DNA of 33,556 bases. Source: Methylotenera_A sp046594885 (GTDB lineage: Bacteria; Pseudomonadota; Gammaproteobacteria; Burkholderiales; Methylophilaceae). Position 1 is the first letter of the stretch; the number at the start of each line of letters is the position of its first letter. The notes below the pieces were generated by a model that was not told the DNA's origin, ran no database searches, and worked only from the letters and a program-made list of their open reading frames with translations. Made by a program: the position numbers and the translations under genes. Shown here in pieces: positions 23,604 through 32,330 of this stretch. The stretch is taken from contig JBKJRD010000019.1 in NCBI GenBank assembly GCA_046594885.1, forward strand, positions 1 to 33,556. The letters are read 5' to 3'.

Positions 23604-24446
23604 TTAACGAGGCTGACATTTTGCGCAATAAAAAGTAGAGCGCTGTCCTAAACGGATATTATTGATGAGACTTTTGCATATTTTGCATGGTTCGTTAGCT
23701 CGCCCATAAACAAAATATTCCTGCTGAAAGTAGCCAGGATTGCCATCTGCGCCAAAAAAATCGCGCAGACTGCTACCGCCAGCATTTAATGCATCATTCA
23801 AAGTCGATTTAATTTGGGCGACTAAATCTTCACAGTTTTTGAGGGTTAACTTTTTTGCTGGGGTTTCAGGATGAATGCGAGCGCGGAATAGCGATTCCGA
23901 TGCGTAAATATTGCCCACGCCCACCACCAGATGACTATCCATAATGGTGACTTTAATAGCCGCGTTGCGGGTGCGTATTGAATCAAATAAATATTGTGCA
24001 TTAAAGTCGGTCTCTAGCGGCTCTAAGCCAAGCACGCTAATCAACATATGCTCATTTGGTTTATCCGCCGCCCACAACACTGCCCCAAAGCGGCGTGGAT
24101 CGCGAAGCCTTAGTACGCGACCGTCATCAAATACTATATCAAAGTGATCGTGTTTTTCGGGCGGAAAATTACGCTCTAACAAACAAATGCGGCCAGACAT
24201 GCCCAAATGCAGCAATAAAGTGCCTGTCACAGTCGTTTCTTTATCTGATATAACACCGAAATCAGCCAAAATATACTTGGCACGACGGGTTAAATTAAGT
24301 AGCTTTTGCTGGGGTAAAGTTTGCGGCAGATGCGCTGGAATTGGCCAGCGCATACTGGCGTTACGAATCACCACTTGAGCAACACTTTGGTTGATTAAAG
24401 GCAAAAGCCCGCGGCGGGTGATTTCTACCTCGGGCAATTCAGGCAT
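23604..24446 (-). CDS. mutM: Formamidopyrimidine-DNA glycosylase
   Basis: A bifunctional base-excision repair enzyme that removes 8-oxoguanine and formamidopyrimidines and nicks abasic sites. It has 280 residues. After Met removal the catalytic Pro-Glu pair is PELPEVE. The H2TH region contains HLVVGVGNIYASESLFRARIHP. The C-terminal zinc finger is C254-x2-C257-x16-C274-x2-C277. LLHLGMSGR and DPRRFGAV are family landmarks. The gene follows the DUF4340 gene by 12 bp, so it may be transcribed from the ABC operon promoter. Confidence 0.97.
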   Translation of the reverse strand: MPELPEVEITRRGLLPLINQSVAQVVIRNASMRWPIPAHLPQTLPQQKLLNLTRRAKYILADFGVISDKETTVTGTLLLHLGMSGRICLLERNFPPEKHDHFDIVFDDGRVLRLRDPRRFGAVLWAADKPNEHMLISVLGLEPLETDFNAQYLFDSIRTRNAAIKVTIMDSHLVVGVGNIYASESLFRARIHPETPAKKLTLKNCEDLVAQIKSTLNDALNAGGSSLRDFFGADGNPGYFQQEYFVYGRANEPCKICKSLINNIRLGQRSTFYCAKCQPR

Positions 24447-24458
24447 TTAGGCTGATCG

Positions 24459-25352
24459 CTATTTCAGATTAATAGGTGGATTCAACATGGTGAATCCAAC
24501 ATCATTGGTAAAGTGGTACAAAATACCTTCATCAGGACGTCCTAACAGCAGTTCGGGGGACTCTTGAATTTTATCAAAATGGATACTTTTGCCGTTTTTT
24601 AGCTTCACTTCAAACGAAGGATAAGTGGTTTTACGATCTGGCGTATATAACTCTAATGATTTTGCTGGGCTTTGTTTCCAACTAAAATCCAACCACTCAT
24701 TCATTTCATCTTGGCTTGGCTTAGCCTGAGGAATATTAACCTTCCATTTTCCGTCAGCAATATCCACATTTAATCGCGCTTCTTCCCACTGTTCTAGGCG
24801 CGAGAAATCAAATCCCACAACCTGTTTCGCCTCAGTCGGAGAAAGCGGCGATTTATCGATTAATTCAACGCTTTGTACGCTTGCAGCCTCAGAATAACCA
24901 GCTTGAATCAAATACACCGCATCTTTGTAGGCTAAATACTGTTGTTCAGTGACTGGGTTATGCGTGCCGAATATGAACTCTTGCGTGCCGTTAACCCCCA
25001 TTAACTGTAATTTGATTTCTGGTGTATTGAGTCCATATTTGGCTAAATCTTTTGCTGGATACTTTTCTTGGCTGGTGGCTGCAATAATCGATAAAATACG
25101 CTGTACCGACATTTGATCAGCGCGCACCTTATATGGCGCTGTCATGTGCCAAAATCCATTGATTTTTTCAAAAGTAACCGCTTTAAGTGCAGGATACTCT
25201 ATTTTTATGGCCGTGAAATCGGCCAACTTAAGTTCAGACACTGCATACTCAGTTGGCGCATCCGTTTGCGTTTGTGGGCGAATATACAAAAAAGTAACCA
25301 AGCCAACGATGACTAATAACATCATCACATTCAATATCCATCTATTTTTCAT
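24459..25352 (-). CDS. DUF4340 domain protein, membrane-anchored
   Basis: A 297-residue protein with one N-terminal helix (about residues 5-25, ILNVMMLLVIVGLVTFLYI) and a periplasmic beta-rich DUF4340 region. It includes TAIKIEYPALKAVTFEKINGFW, RVQRIL-like segments (QMSVQRILSIIAAT), YGLNTPEIKLQLMG and a second half-repeat ending near LLGRPDEGILYHF. DUF4340 proteins are regularly the last gene behind a GldG-like protein in these ABC clusters, as here (35 bp after the previous gene). The role is unknown; it is probably an extracytoplasmic partner of the ABC complex. Cotranscription with mutM is likely. Confidence 0.9.
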   Translation of the reverse strand: MKNRWILNVMMLLVIVGLVTFLYIRPQTQTDAPTEYAVSELKLADFTAIKIEYPALKAVTFEKINGFWHMTAPYKVRADQMSVQRILSIIAATSQEKYPAKDLAKYGLNTPEIKLQLMGVNGTQEFIFGTHNPVTEQQYLAYKDAVYLIQAGYSEAASVQSVELIDKSPLSPTEAKQVVGFDFSRLEQWEEARLNVDIADGKWKVNIPQAKPSQDEMNEWLDFSWKQSPAKSLELYTPDRKTTYPSFEVKLKNGKSIHFDKIQESPELLLGRPDEGILYHFTNDVGFTMLNPPINLK

Positions 25353-25387
25353 TTTACTTAACCAATATTTTCACTGAATTTTCTTGC

Positions 25388-26782
25388 TTAAGCTTTTCTG
25401 CGTTTCCACCACAGCCAGAAACCCGCTACAAAAAAACCAACGGGTATAAAATATTGAAAACCATGGAACACTGTCCATGCGACTAAACGGCCTGTGTCGT
25501 CATTTGGAATCGTCATATTAATGTCTTTTAACGGCATCGGCTGTATGGTGATAAGTTTATCGTCCCCAGCCAGCCAGTTCACAATATTGATGCCAAAATC
25601 TAAATTGCCGCCGTTGGTGATAAACGTGTTAGACAAAAAGTTGGCGTTACCCATTACCACAACACGCTGGCCTTTTTTGCCATACTCGCGCTCTAGCGCT
25701 ACGCCAATATTAATGGGGCCGCGCTTATCTGTTGCTGCATCAAACGTTACTTTTTGATTTTTGACACCCGCAGCCGATTTATCTGACTCTAACCAACCGT
25801 TTGGTGCCACCTGGACCAAACGCCCTACTTTCCATCCAAATTCATCAGATGCTTGTGCATCCACTTCATGCGCTTCAGGGAATAGTGTTCTGAGCTGAAA
25901 CTTACGTGTAATGGCGTGATCGGCATAAAAGGATGCGAAAGCCACTTTGGCATCGGCGCCATATTGGGCGGCGGTCATATCCACTGCGATACCAGGTGAA
26001 ACGGTAACGCCTAAGTAATCCGCTACCGCTTGTAAACCATGTAAATTATTGTCATCAAGCAGCCACAACAAATTACCGCCAGACTCTAAATAGGCTTTGA
26101 TTTTTTTTGCTTCAATTTCACTCACGTCCACTTGAGGACTTGCTATAACCAGCATCGCACCATTGGCAGGCACCGCTTGCGCTACTGTCAAATCTGGATT
26201 GGCAAATTTAAAGCCTTTAGACTCTAACTGTTTTCCAAATTCGCCAATATCATGGTTTTTGATGCCTTGCAAATGACGCTCACCATGACCGTCTAAAAAC
26301 ATGACGGCTTGTGAGTTAGTGCGTGACAAACGCACCAATAAATTAGTCATTTCCTGCTCTGCAAAAGGTGGATTAATATGCTCAGTGCGCTTGTTAAATT
26401 CAACCACTGTTTCACCATCTTGTTTAACACCCGCCTCTTGCGCTAATCTTGGTTCTTCTGAAGGGTTAATAAAAGTGAGTGTGATATTTTTTTTCTCGCG
26501 CTGATAACGCGCAACAAAATCAATCATGCCTTTTCTAAACGTATCGCCGCGGTTCGCATCATCTTTGGTGGCATATACCGTAATATTCACAGGCTCTTTC
26601 ATCTGCTTCAGAATATTCACGCTGCCTTGCGTGAGAATATTCCGATTCGCTTGCGTGATATCTTTGGCAACACGATATTGGCTGGTTAAATAACCAATCA
26701 ATATCACAATCAAGATAAAAAGCACGACAAACAGCCAGCTTTGTGCCAGCATTTGGAAACGTAAATTGCGATTAATTTTCAT
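25388..26782 (-). CDS. GldG-like ABC auxiliary membrane protein
   Basis: A 464-residue protein with helices at both ends (about 12-31 and 440-457) and a large extracytoplasmic domain, the layout of GldG. Diagnostic stretches are RVAKDITQANRNIL, VNITVYATKDDANRG, ITLTFINPSEEPRLAQEAGV, VMFLDGHGERHLQGI and LLWLLDDNNLHGLQAVADYLG. In Bacteroidetes GldG works with GldA/GldF in gliding, but proteobacteria use the same set for other, undefined purposes. The gene follows the permease by 13 bp. I cannot assign a substrate. Confidence 0.92.
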   Translation of the reverse strand: MKINRNLRFQMLAQSWLFVVLFILIVILIGYLTSQYRVAKDITQANRNILTQGSVNILKQMKEPVNITVYATKDDANRGDTFRKGMIDFVARYQREKKNITLTFINPSEEPRLAQEAGVKQDGETVVEFNKRTEHINPPFAEQEMTNLLVRLSRTNSQAVMFLDGHGERHLQGIKNHDIGEFGKQLESKGFKFANPDLTVAQAVPANGAMLVIASPQVDVSEIEAKKIKAYLESGGNLLWLLDDNNLHGLQAVADYLGVTVSPGIAVDMTAAQYGADAKVAFASFYADHAITRKFQLRTLFPEAHEVDAQASDEFGWKVGRLVQVAPNGWLESDKSAAGVKNQKVTFDAATDKRGPINIGVALEREYGKKGQRVVVMGNANFLSNTFITNGGNLDFGINIVNWLAGDDKLITIQPMPLKDINMTIPNDDTGRLVAWTVFHGFQYFIPVGFFVAGFWLWWKRRKA

Positions 26783-26795
26783 ACGAAAAGTCCAA

Positions 26796-27542
26796 TTAGC
26801 CTCTTAAACGGTCTGCATCTAAACGGCGAATCGTTAATATTAAAAAAGTGATGATAAATAATACAAAGTAAGCGACATCAGCCGAGTCTATCAAGCCGCC
26901 TGCAAAGGATTGAAAATGCTTCATTAGCGATAATTGCGCCATTGTATTGCTGGGGTCGCCCGCGAAAAACCGATCTAAAATCATTAAAGCAAACAAGGCG
27001 ATAAAGCTTAAAATGGCTGCAACAACTGGCTGCGAAGTTAAGCTGGAAAAATATAAACCCAAAGCTGAAAAGCTAGCTACTAATAAAAACAAGCCTAACG
27101 AGTTTGCCAGAATATAGCCAAAATCAATATCAGACCAAATGTTAAGTGTGAACAGCATTAACGCGATATAAACAATTAATATACTCAAAAAAGCCACTAA
27201 ACCGACAAACTTGCCTAATACAATTTCAGTGAGTGATAATGGTGCGCTAAATAGAAACGGCAAAGTTTGATTGCGACGCTCTTCACTAATGAGGCGCATA
27301 GAAAGGAGCGGCACCGCGAACAACATGATAAATGAAGCCAGCCCATAAACCGTTTGGCCGACAAATTGCGTTACACCATAACGTTCTGCTGGTCGAATTG
27401 CGCCCGACATCACTTCAAAATAATCGTTAACGCCATTTAAATAATAAGTACCAAATGCAAACATTAACAAGGCCAAAATAATCCAACCCATTGGGGATGC
27501 AAATACACTTTTGAGTTCTTTTCTGGCGACATTTAAAATCAT
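26796..27542 (-). CDS. ABC-2 type permease (GldF-like)
   Basis: A 248-residue, six-helix permease of the ABC-2 superfamily. The start ILNVARKELKSVFASPMGWIIL is typical of GldF-like subunits. MRLISEERRNQTLPFLFSAP is the cytoplasmic coupling segment after the second helix, and the final helix ends with RRLDADRLRG. It is translated from the same unit as the ATPase (10 bp upstream) and the GldG-like protein (13 bp downstream). Confidence 0.92.
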   Translation of the reverse strand: MILNVARKELKSVFASPMGWIILALLMFAFGTYYLNGVNDYFEVMSGAIRPAERYGVTQFVGQTVYGLASFIMLFAVPLLSMRLISEERRNQTLPFLFSAPLSLTEIVLGKFVGLVAFLSILIVYIALMLFTLNIWSDIDFGYILANSLGLFLLVASFSALGLYFSSLTSQPVVAAILSFIALFALMILDRFFAGDPSNTMAQLSLMKHFQSFAGGLIDSADVAYFVLFIITFLILTIRRLDADRLRG

Positions 27543-27552
27543 AAAACTTCCT

Positions 27553-28506
27553 TTAAGCTGCCTGAGTTTCTAAAATTGCTGCATCTTGATAGGTTAACTG
27601 TACAAACACATCTTCTAAACTGGTTTGATCTGGTGCAATTTGATACAAGCCCCAGCCGTTTTTAACCGCAGCTTGCACGATTGCTTCATGCGGCATTTGA
27701 TTCTCAGCAAAACGCACACGCATCATATTATTTTCTAATATTTCTGCTTCACTTATGCCAGTAATTTGCAGTAAATCTGCAGGCGCTGGCATATTGTTAA
27801 AGCCAACAAGCAATTTGTTGCCAACACGTTGACGTTTTAACACATCAATGCCACCGTTAAACACTAGCTTGCCTTTGTCGATAATTTGCACGTGATCGCA
27901 GACCATTTCCACCTCTGGCAAAATATGCGTAGATAGAATCACACTGTGGTCGCTACCAATTTCACGAATCAGCGTGCGAATATCACGAATTTGAATCGGA
28001 TCCAAGCCAACCGTCGGCTCATCCAAAATCACCACCATGGGATTATGAATAATGGCTTGCGCAATGCCCACACGCTGTTGATAACCATTGGACAAGTTTT
28101 CAATTAAGCGCTTGCTCATATGCGCTAAACCACAGCGCTCTTTAGCGTTTTCAACCGCTTTTTTGATATTGCGGCTGGGGATGCGATGCAATCTGGCTGC
28201 AATCACTAAGTATTCATCGACCGTAAATTCTTTGTATAGCGGGCGCATTTCGGGCAAGTAGCCAATTAAGGCTTTCGCTTCTTTAGGGTTATCAATCATG
28301 TCGATGCCACAAATTTTAACTGAGCCAGCACTTGGCGCCAAATTGCCAGTTAGCATTTTCATGGTGGTCGATTTGCCAGCGCCATTTGGGCCTAAAAAGC
28401 CAAGTACTTGGCCTTGACTTAAATTAAAGCTGACATTACTGACTGCTTCGCGACCGCCATAAATACGGGTCAGCTCAGAAGCTTCTACTGTTAAATTAGT
28501 TATCAT
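27553..28506 (-). CDS. ABC transporter ATP-binding protein (GldA/CcmA-like)
   Basis: A 317-residue ABC ATPase. Walker A is GPNGAGKST (39-47), the signature LSNGYQQRVGIAQAI, Walker B VVILDEPTVGLDPIQ and the switch VILSTHIL. After the ATPase core a ~90-residue C-terminal domain ends in SLEDVFVQLT, the normal end of the exporter-type subfamily. It is the first gene of the minus block ATPase-permease-GldG-DUF4340-mutM-GT4. It diverges from the TPR gene across 226 bp with no gene. The ribosome site is weak. Confidence 0.94.
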   Translation of the reverse strand: MITNLTVEASELTRIYGGREAVSNVSFNLSQGQVLGFLGPNGAGKSTTMKMLTGNLAPSAGSVKICGIDMIDNPKEAKALIGYLPEMRPLYKEFTVDEYLVIAARLHRIPSRNIKKAVENAKERCGLAHMSKRLIENLSNGYQQRVGIAQAIIHNPMVVILDEPTVGLDPIQIRDIRTLIREIGSDHSVILSTHILPEVEMVCDHVQIIDKGKLVFNGGIDVLKRQRVGNKLLVGFNNMPAPADLLQITGISEAEILENNMMRVRFAENQMPHEAIVQAAVKNGWGLYQIAPDQTSLEDVFVQLTYQDAAILETQAA

Positions 28507-28732
28507 GATGATCTTAATGTGGTTTAAACGCTGTGTTTATGAAACAAAACTGCTAGATTAGTTTCAAGCAAGCGGCTATAGTCTTAATTAAATAAGCGTA
28601 TAAAAAGCAATTAAATACTGCACAACTCTCAATTATGGATGAACTTGCACTAACTGTCACGGACTAAACAATGTTAACCAATAAATGTGATTAAAATACC
28701 GACTTAACTTAATGCACTGGATACTTTAAATA

Positions 28733-30427
28733 ATGCTGCCAATTAAAAAAATAGTCTTATCACTGCTAGTGTCGTTTGCTGCCACTGGCAGTATTCCTGC
28801 GCGTGCAGAATCTATGCTTCCCGTGAGCAAAACGCCCAGCATCACCACAGCAAACCCCGAGTTTGTGTACAAATATTTATTGGGTGAAATTGCAGGGCAG
28901 CGTGGCGACATTACGTTAGCCAGCCAACTTTTTTTAGATTTGGCTAAACAAACGCGTGATCCTCGTTTAGCAGAGCGCGCTGCAAAAGCAGCGGTATACG
29001 CCAATCAACCCAGCTTAGCTTTGCAAGCTGCTACATTATGGGTTGAGTTAGATCCAAATTCATTAGAGGCGCAACAGGCTTCTAGCCAAATGTTGGTTGC
29101 CAGCGGCAATCTTCAACAAGCCAAACCGCATATTGAGCGCCTACTTAGTAAAACAGACACTCGGGCCAATGGCTTTTTGTACCTAAACACATTGCTGGCT
29201 AATCAAAAAGATAAAGATGAAGTGCTCACTTTTATTAAAGTGCTTGCAGCGCCTTACCCTAATTTGCCAGAAGCACGCTTTGCCATCGCTCAAGCAGCGT
29301 TGGTTGTGGACAATATGCCGCTTGCTAAAGCTGAGCTTGACGCCGCCGCAAAGCTGCGCCCAAGCTGGGAAGCCATTGCGCAAATACAAGGTCAAATATT
29401 ATTTAAAGAATCGCCACAAAAAGCCATTGTTTTCTACCAAGATTTTTTAAAACAATATCCAAAAGCCAACGATGTGCGCATGACTTACGCCAAGACATTG
29501 GTGAATCAAAAACGGCATGCTGAGGCAAAACCAGAATTTGTTAAACTGGTCAATGAATCAGGCGGCAGCCCTGAGATCATGGCGGTTGTTGGTTTGCTAT
29601 CCTTAGAGGCTGAAGACTACGTGGATGCAAATCTCTATTTTGAACAAGCAATCGCTGCTGGATTTAAAGAGCCTGAGCAACTTTATATTTACTTAGGTCG
29701 CAGCAGCGAAGGCCAGAAAAACGACGCGAAAGCGATTGCTTGGTATGAAAAGATAGCAGCAACTAGCCCACGTTATTTAGAAAGTCGCATTTCTGCTGCG
29801 AATGTCATCGCGCGTACGCAAAATGTAGATGCGGCTATTGATATGCTGGATAACGTGAGTGAGTTAACACCGGAACAACAAGCAATTGTCGTTCAAACGC
29901 AAGCCAATATGTTGGGACAAGCTAAACGTCATCAAGAATCTTTTGATTTAATGAGTAAAGCAGTGAACAATTTACCCACTTCGCCAGAGTTGATTTACGA
30001 TTACGCGATGGCCGCAGAGCGTTTGGGCAAATTGGAATTGATGGAATCTGAATTACGCAAAGTCATTAGAATGAAGCCCGACTTTGCAGCGGCTTATAAT
30101 GCGCTTGGCTATTCATTTGCTGATCGTAATATTAAATTAGAAGAGGCTAAAACCTTAATTGAAACCGCATTGAAACTACAGCCTAACGATCATTACATGC
30201 TGGATAGTTTGGGCTGGGTGCACTACCGTTTAGGTAACTTAGCAATGGCTGTAGAAAGCTTGCGCAAAGCTTATGCCGTGCAAGCAGACCCTGAAATTGC
30301 CGCGCATTTAGGTGAGGTGCTTTGGAAACAAGGCTTGCAAGAAGAAGCGAAGAAAATTTGGGGCTTAGCGCTGAAAGAGCACCCTGGCAACGCCATTCTT
30401 GTGGCGACGGCTAAAAAATTCAATTAA
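28733..30427 (+). CDS. Exported tetratricopeptide-repeat protein
   Basis: A 564-residue protein with a signal peptide (MLPIKKIVLSLLVSFAATGS, then IPARA) and about a dozen TPR-type helix pairs. Clear repeats include RDPRLAERAAKAAVYANQPSL early, and near the C-terminus FAAAYNALGYSFADRNIKLE, HYMLDSLGWVHYRLGNLAMA and PEIAAHLGEVLWKQGLQEEA. It is likely a periplasmic or outer-membrane-associated scaffold. The order TPR-lolB-ispE-tRNA-prs-rplY is common in betaproteobacteria, so a link to lipoprotein or outer-membrane biogenesis is plausible but not shown. A terminator-like hairpin follows 58 bp after the stop. Confidence 0.93.
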   Translation: MLPIKKIVLSLLVSFAATGSIPARAESMLPVSKTPSITTANPEFVYKYLLGEIAGQRGDITLASQLFLDLAKQTRDPRLAERAAKAAVYANQPSLALQAATLWVELDPNSLEAQQASSQMLVASGNLQQAKPHIERLLSKTDTRANGFLYLNTLLANQKDKDEVLTFIKVLAAPYPNLPEARFAIAQAALVVDNMPLAKAELDAAAKLRPSWEAIAQIQGQILFKESPQKAIVFYQDFLKQYPKANDVRMTYAKTLVNQKRHAEAKPEFVKLVNESGGSPEIMAVVGLLSLEAEDYVDANLYFEQAIAAGFKEPEQLYIYLGRSSEGQKNDAKAIAWYEKIAATSPRYLESRISAANVIARTQNVDAAIDMLDNVSELTPEQQAIVVQTQANMLGQAKRHQESFDLMSKAVNNLPTSPELIYDYAMAAERLGKLELMESELRKVIRMKPDFAAAYNALGYSFADRNIKLEEAKTLIETALKLQPNDHYMLDSLGWVHYRLGNLAMAVESLRKAYAVQADPEIAAHLGEVLWKQGLQEEAKKIWGLALKEHPGNAILVATAKKFN

Positions 30428-30484
30428 GCAGATAGCTAACCAGCAATTTATATTGTTACCGTTTTTTAGCTACTTTTAAGCTAC

Positions 30485-30521
30485 AATCCATTTAAGTTAA
30501 CCTCTTAAATGGATTTTTTTT
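30485..30521 (+). terminator. 12-bp perfect terminator hairpin whose U-run runs into the lolB start codon
   Basis: AATCCATTTAAG (30485-30496), loop TTAACCT (30497-30503) and CTTAAATGGATT (30504-30515), then continuous T to 30521 (eight in all, 30514-30521). Symmetry and U-run fit an intrinsic terminator for the TPR gene. The lolB TTG begins at 30520, and its only ribosome-site candidate (GGA, 30511-30513) is inside the 3' arm. Confidence 0.8.
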
Positions 30522-31131
30522 GCGGCATTCTCGCTATTTTTTAACCCTGATTTGTCTGTTTTTAAGCGCTTGCGCTATCTTGACAAAGCCGCCAGTTGTT
30601 CAGCCTGCTGCGCAAGTTGGCATCCACCAACAACACCTCGCTAAATTGGGTAACATAAAAAACTTTTCACTAAGGGGTCGCTTGGGTGTTGTTACCCAAA
30701 AAAAAGGCTTCTCTGGCAGCATCCATTGGCAACATCGTGTGGCAGAAGATAACATCGATGTTTTCTCTCCTTTGGGTGGAAAAGTCGCGCACATTATTAA
30801 AACGCCGCAAAATGTGACCTTAACCACACAAGAAGGCCGAGATATAAGCGCTGAAGATGCTGAAAGCTTAACTGAATCGGCACTGGGATTTAGATTGCCT
30901 TTGACTGGACTCAGTGATTGGGCGCTGGGCAAGCCAAGCGCTGGCAAAATTGATGCGCGCACATGGGACGCGCAAGGTCGTTTGCTGACACTGAAACAAG
31001 ATGGCTGGGATATTGAATACGAAAATTACGCAGATCGTTATGGCGTGTTTTTGCCCAATAAAGTTGTGCTAAAAAGTGAGCAACTCAACTTAAAATTGCT
31101 GATTGAAAATTGGTTAAGTATTAGCCAATGA
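30520..31131 (+). CDS. lolB: Outer-membrane lipoprotein insertion factor LolB, TTG start
   Basis: A 203-residue lipoprotein that receives lipoproteins from LolA and inserts them into the inner leaflet of the outer membrane. The signal is MRHSRYFLTLICLFLSAC with lipobox LSAC (Cys18) and a short spacer. The family core is NFSLRGRLGVVTQKKGFSGS, then WQH-type strand residues, IDVFSPLGG, SALGFRLPLTGLSDWALG and LKQDGWDIEYENY. The TTG at 30520 is the only usable start: the frame is closed by TAA at 30493-30495, no ATG or GTG lies between, and the lipobox needs the full N-terminus. The start abuts a terminator hairpin, suggesting attenuation or translational control. ispE follows 55 bp later. Confidence 0.93.
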   Translation: MRHSRYFLTLICLFLSACAILTKPPVVQPAAQVGIHQQHLAKLGNIKNFSLRGRLGVVTQKKGFSGSIHWQHRVAEDNIDVFSPLGGKVAHIIKTPQNVTLTTQEGRDISAEDAESLTESALGFRLPLTGLSDWALGKPSAGKIDARTWDAQGRLLTLKQDGWDIEYENYADRYGVFLPNKVVLKSEQLNLKLLIENWLSISQ

Positions 31132-31186
31132 TATTTAAATTTTTAGTATCAATCCTTTTTCGCTGTTAATCAGCACACGCATAAGC

Positions 31187-32050
31187 ATGGAAGATTTTCA
31201 AATTTTTTTAGCGCCAGCAAAAATTAATCTTTTTTTGCATATTACAGGCCGTCGCGCAGATGGCTATCACACGCTACAAAGCGTATTTGCGCTGCTAGAT
31301 TTTTACGACATTATTCGTGTTAAGTCTAATCATTCTGGCAACATTTCACGCATCAATACAGTACTTAACCTGTCAGAAAGCCAAGATTTAGCGATTCGCG
31401 CCGCGGTTACTTTGCAACGATGTACGGGTTGCAAGATGGGCGCAGATATCCATATTGAAAAACACATTGCAATCGGTGGCGGTTTGGGTGGTGGTAGTTC
31501 AGACGCGGCAACCGTCTTATTGGCGTTAAATCATCTATGGCAATTGCAGCTAACCCGACAACAACTGATGCAAATTGGCTTGACTTTAGGTGCCGATGTA
31601 CCCGTGTTTATCTTTGGACAAACCGCATGGGCTGAAGGTATTGGAGAGACTTTATCTCCAATTATTTTGCCCGAATATAATCCAGATAATCATTATGTTG
31701 TGTTAACGCCAGAACAACCTGTATCTACTGCACAAATTTTTGCACATCCGCGATTGACAAGAGACACGAAACCATTGAAAATAGCGGACTTTTCAAGTGC
31801 TGCAAATGCTAGTCGTTTTAGTAACGACCTTGAAAAGATAGTATGTGAAGATTTTCCTGCAGTTGCATCCACTTTAAACTGGTTAAATCAATTTGGTGAG
31901 GCAAGAATGAGTGGCTCAGGCGCTTCAGTGTTTGTGAAGGTTAGTTCAAAACAAATAGCTGATGAACTTTTAGCAAAAAAACCTGCCAATGTAAGCGGTT
32001 TTGTTGCTAAAAGCTTAAATAAGCATCCGCACTATGGGTTAGCAAGTTAA
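31187..32050 (+). CDS. ispE: 4-diphosphocytidyl-2-C-methyl-D-erythritol kinase
   Basis: A GHMP kinase of the MEP isoprenoid pathway that phosphorylates CDP-methylerythritol at the 2-hydroxyl. It has 287 residues. The start contains PAKINLFLHITGRRADGYH with the catalytic Lys, the ATP-binding loop is IGGGLGGGSSDAAT (96-109), and ARMSGSGASVFV is near the C-terminus. The LTLGADVPVFIFG segment fits IspE. No strong ribosome site is seen. The gene lies between lolB and tRNA-Gln, the usual betaproteobacterial location. Confidence 0.97.
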   Translation: MEDFQIFLAPAKINLFLHITGRRADGYHTLQSVFALLDFYDIIRVKSNHSGNISRINTVLNLSESQDLAIRAAVTLQRCTGCKMGADIHIEKHIAIGGGLGGGSSDAATVLLALNHLWQLQLTRQQLMQIGLTLGADVPVFIFGQTAWAEGIGETLSPIILPEYNPDNHYVVLTPEQPVSTAQIFAHPRLTRDTKPLKIADFSSAANASRFSNDLEKIVCEDFPAVASTLNWLNQFGEARMSGSGASVFVKVSSKQIADELLAKKPANVSGFVAKSLNKHPHYGLAS

Positions 32051-32088
32051 GTGTTGTTATTAAACATTTGCTAACTGTTTTATTTTAT

Positions 32089-32165
32089 TGGGGAGTCGCC
32101 AAGTTGGTTAAGGCACTGGGTTTTGATCCCAGCATCCGAAGGTTCGAGTCCTTCCTCCTCAGCCA
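32089..32165 (+). tRNA. tRNA-Gln (anticodon TTG)
   Basis: A 77-nt tRNA with encoded CCA (32163-32165). The acceptor arm TGGGGAG (32089-32095) pairs with CTCCTCA (32155-32161) with one G-T pair, and the discriminator is G162. The anticodon stem CTGGG/CCCAG holds the loop TTTTGAT, giving anticodon TTG and thus glutamine (CAA/CAG). The T arm is GAAGG-TTCGAGT-CCTTC. The 5' T-A first pair is typical of bacterial tRNA-Gln. It lies 38 bp after ispE. Confidence 0.97.
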
Positions 32166-32207
32166 AGATTTAGAATATAGATAACAGTCTATATCGAATA
32201 AAATAGC

Positions 32208-32247
32208 AAGCGTGTAGATTATGTGATTTACACGCTTTTATTTTTTT
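32208..32247 (+). terminator. Intrinsic terminator after tRNA-Gln
   Basis: AAGCGTGTA (32208-32216) and TACACGCTT (32229-32237) form a 9-bp stem with a 12-nt loop, followed by a T-rich run (32238-32247). Confidence 0.85.
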
Positions 32248-32278
32248 AAAACTTAACCCATTTTTTTGGTTAAGTTTT
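32248..32278. promoter_or_regulatory. 11-bp perfect inverted repeat upstream of prs
   Basis: AAAACTTAACC (32248-32258) and GGTTAAGTTTT (32268-32278) around a 9-nt loop of CA plus seven T. It begins directly after the tRNA terminator and lies about 50 bp before prs. It could be an operator, or a second weak terminator-like fold. It contains both orientations of the ACTTAACC motif that recurs in the window. Confidence 0.5.
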
Positions 32279-32330
32279 GTAATAATGTTAGATAACACCC
32301 GTAATTTGGTTGAATTTAAAGGGCGGCATT

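Noticed and set aside
25388..28506. Gliding-motility machinery
   Set aside because: GldA/F/G-like genes alone are widespread in non-gliding proteobacteria; no other gld or spr genes are present.
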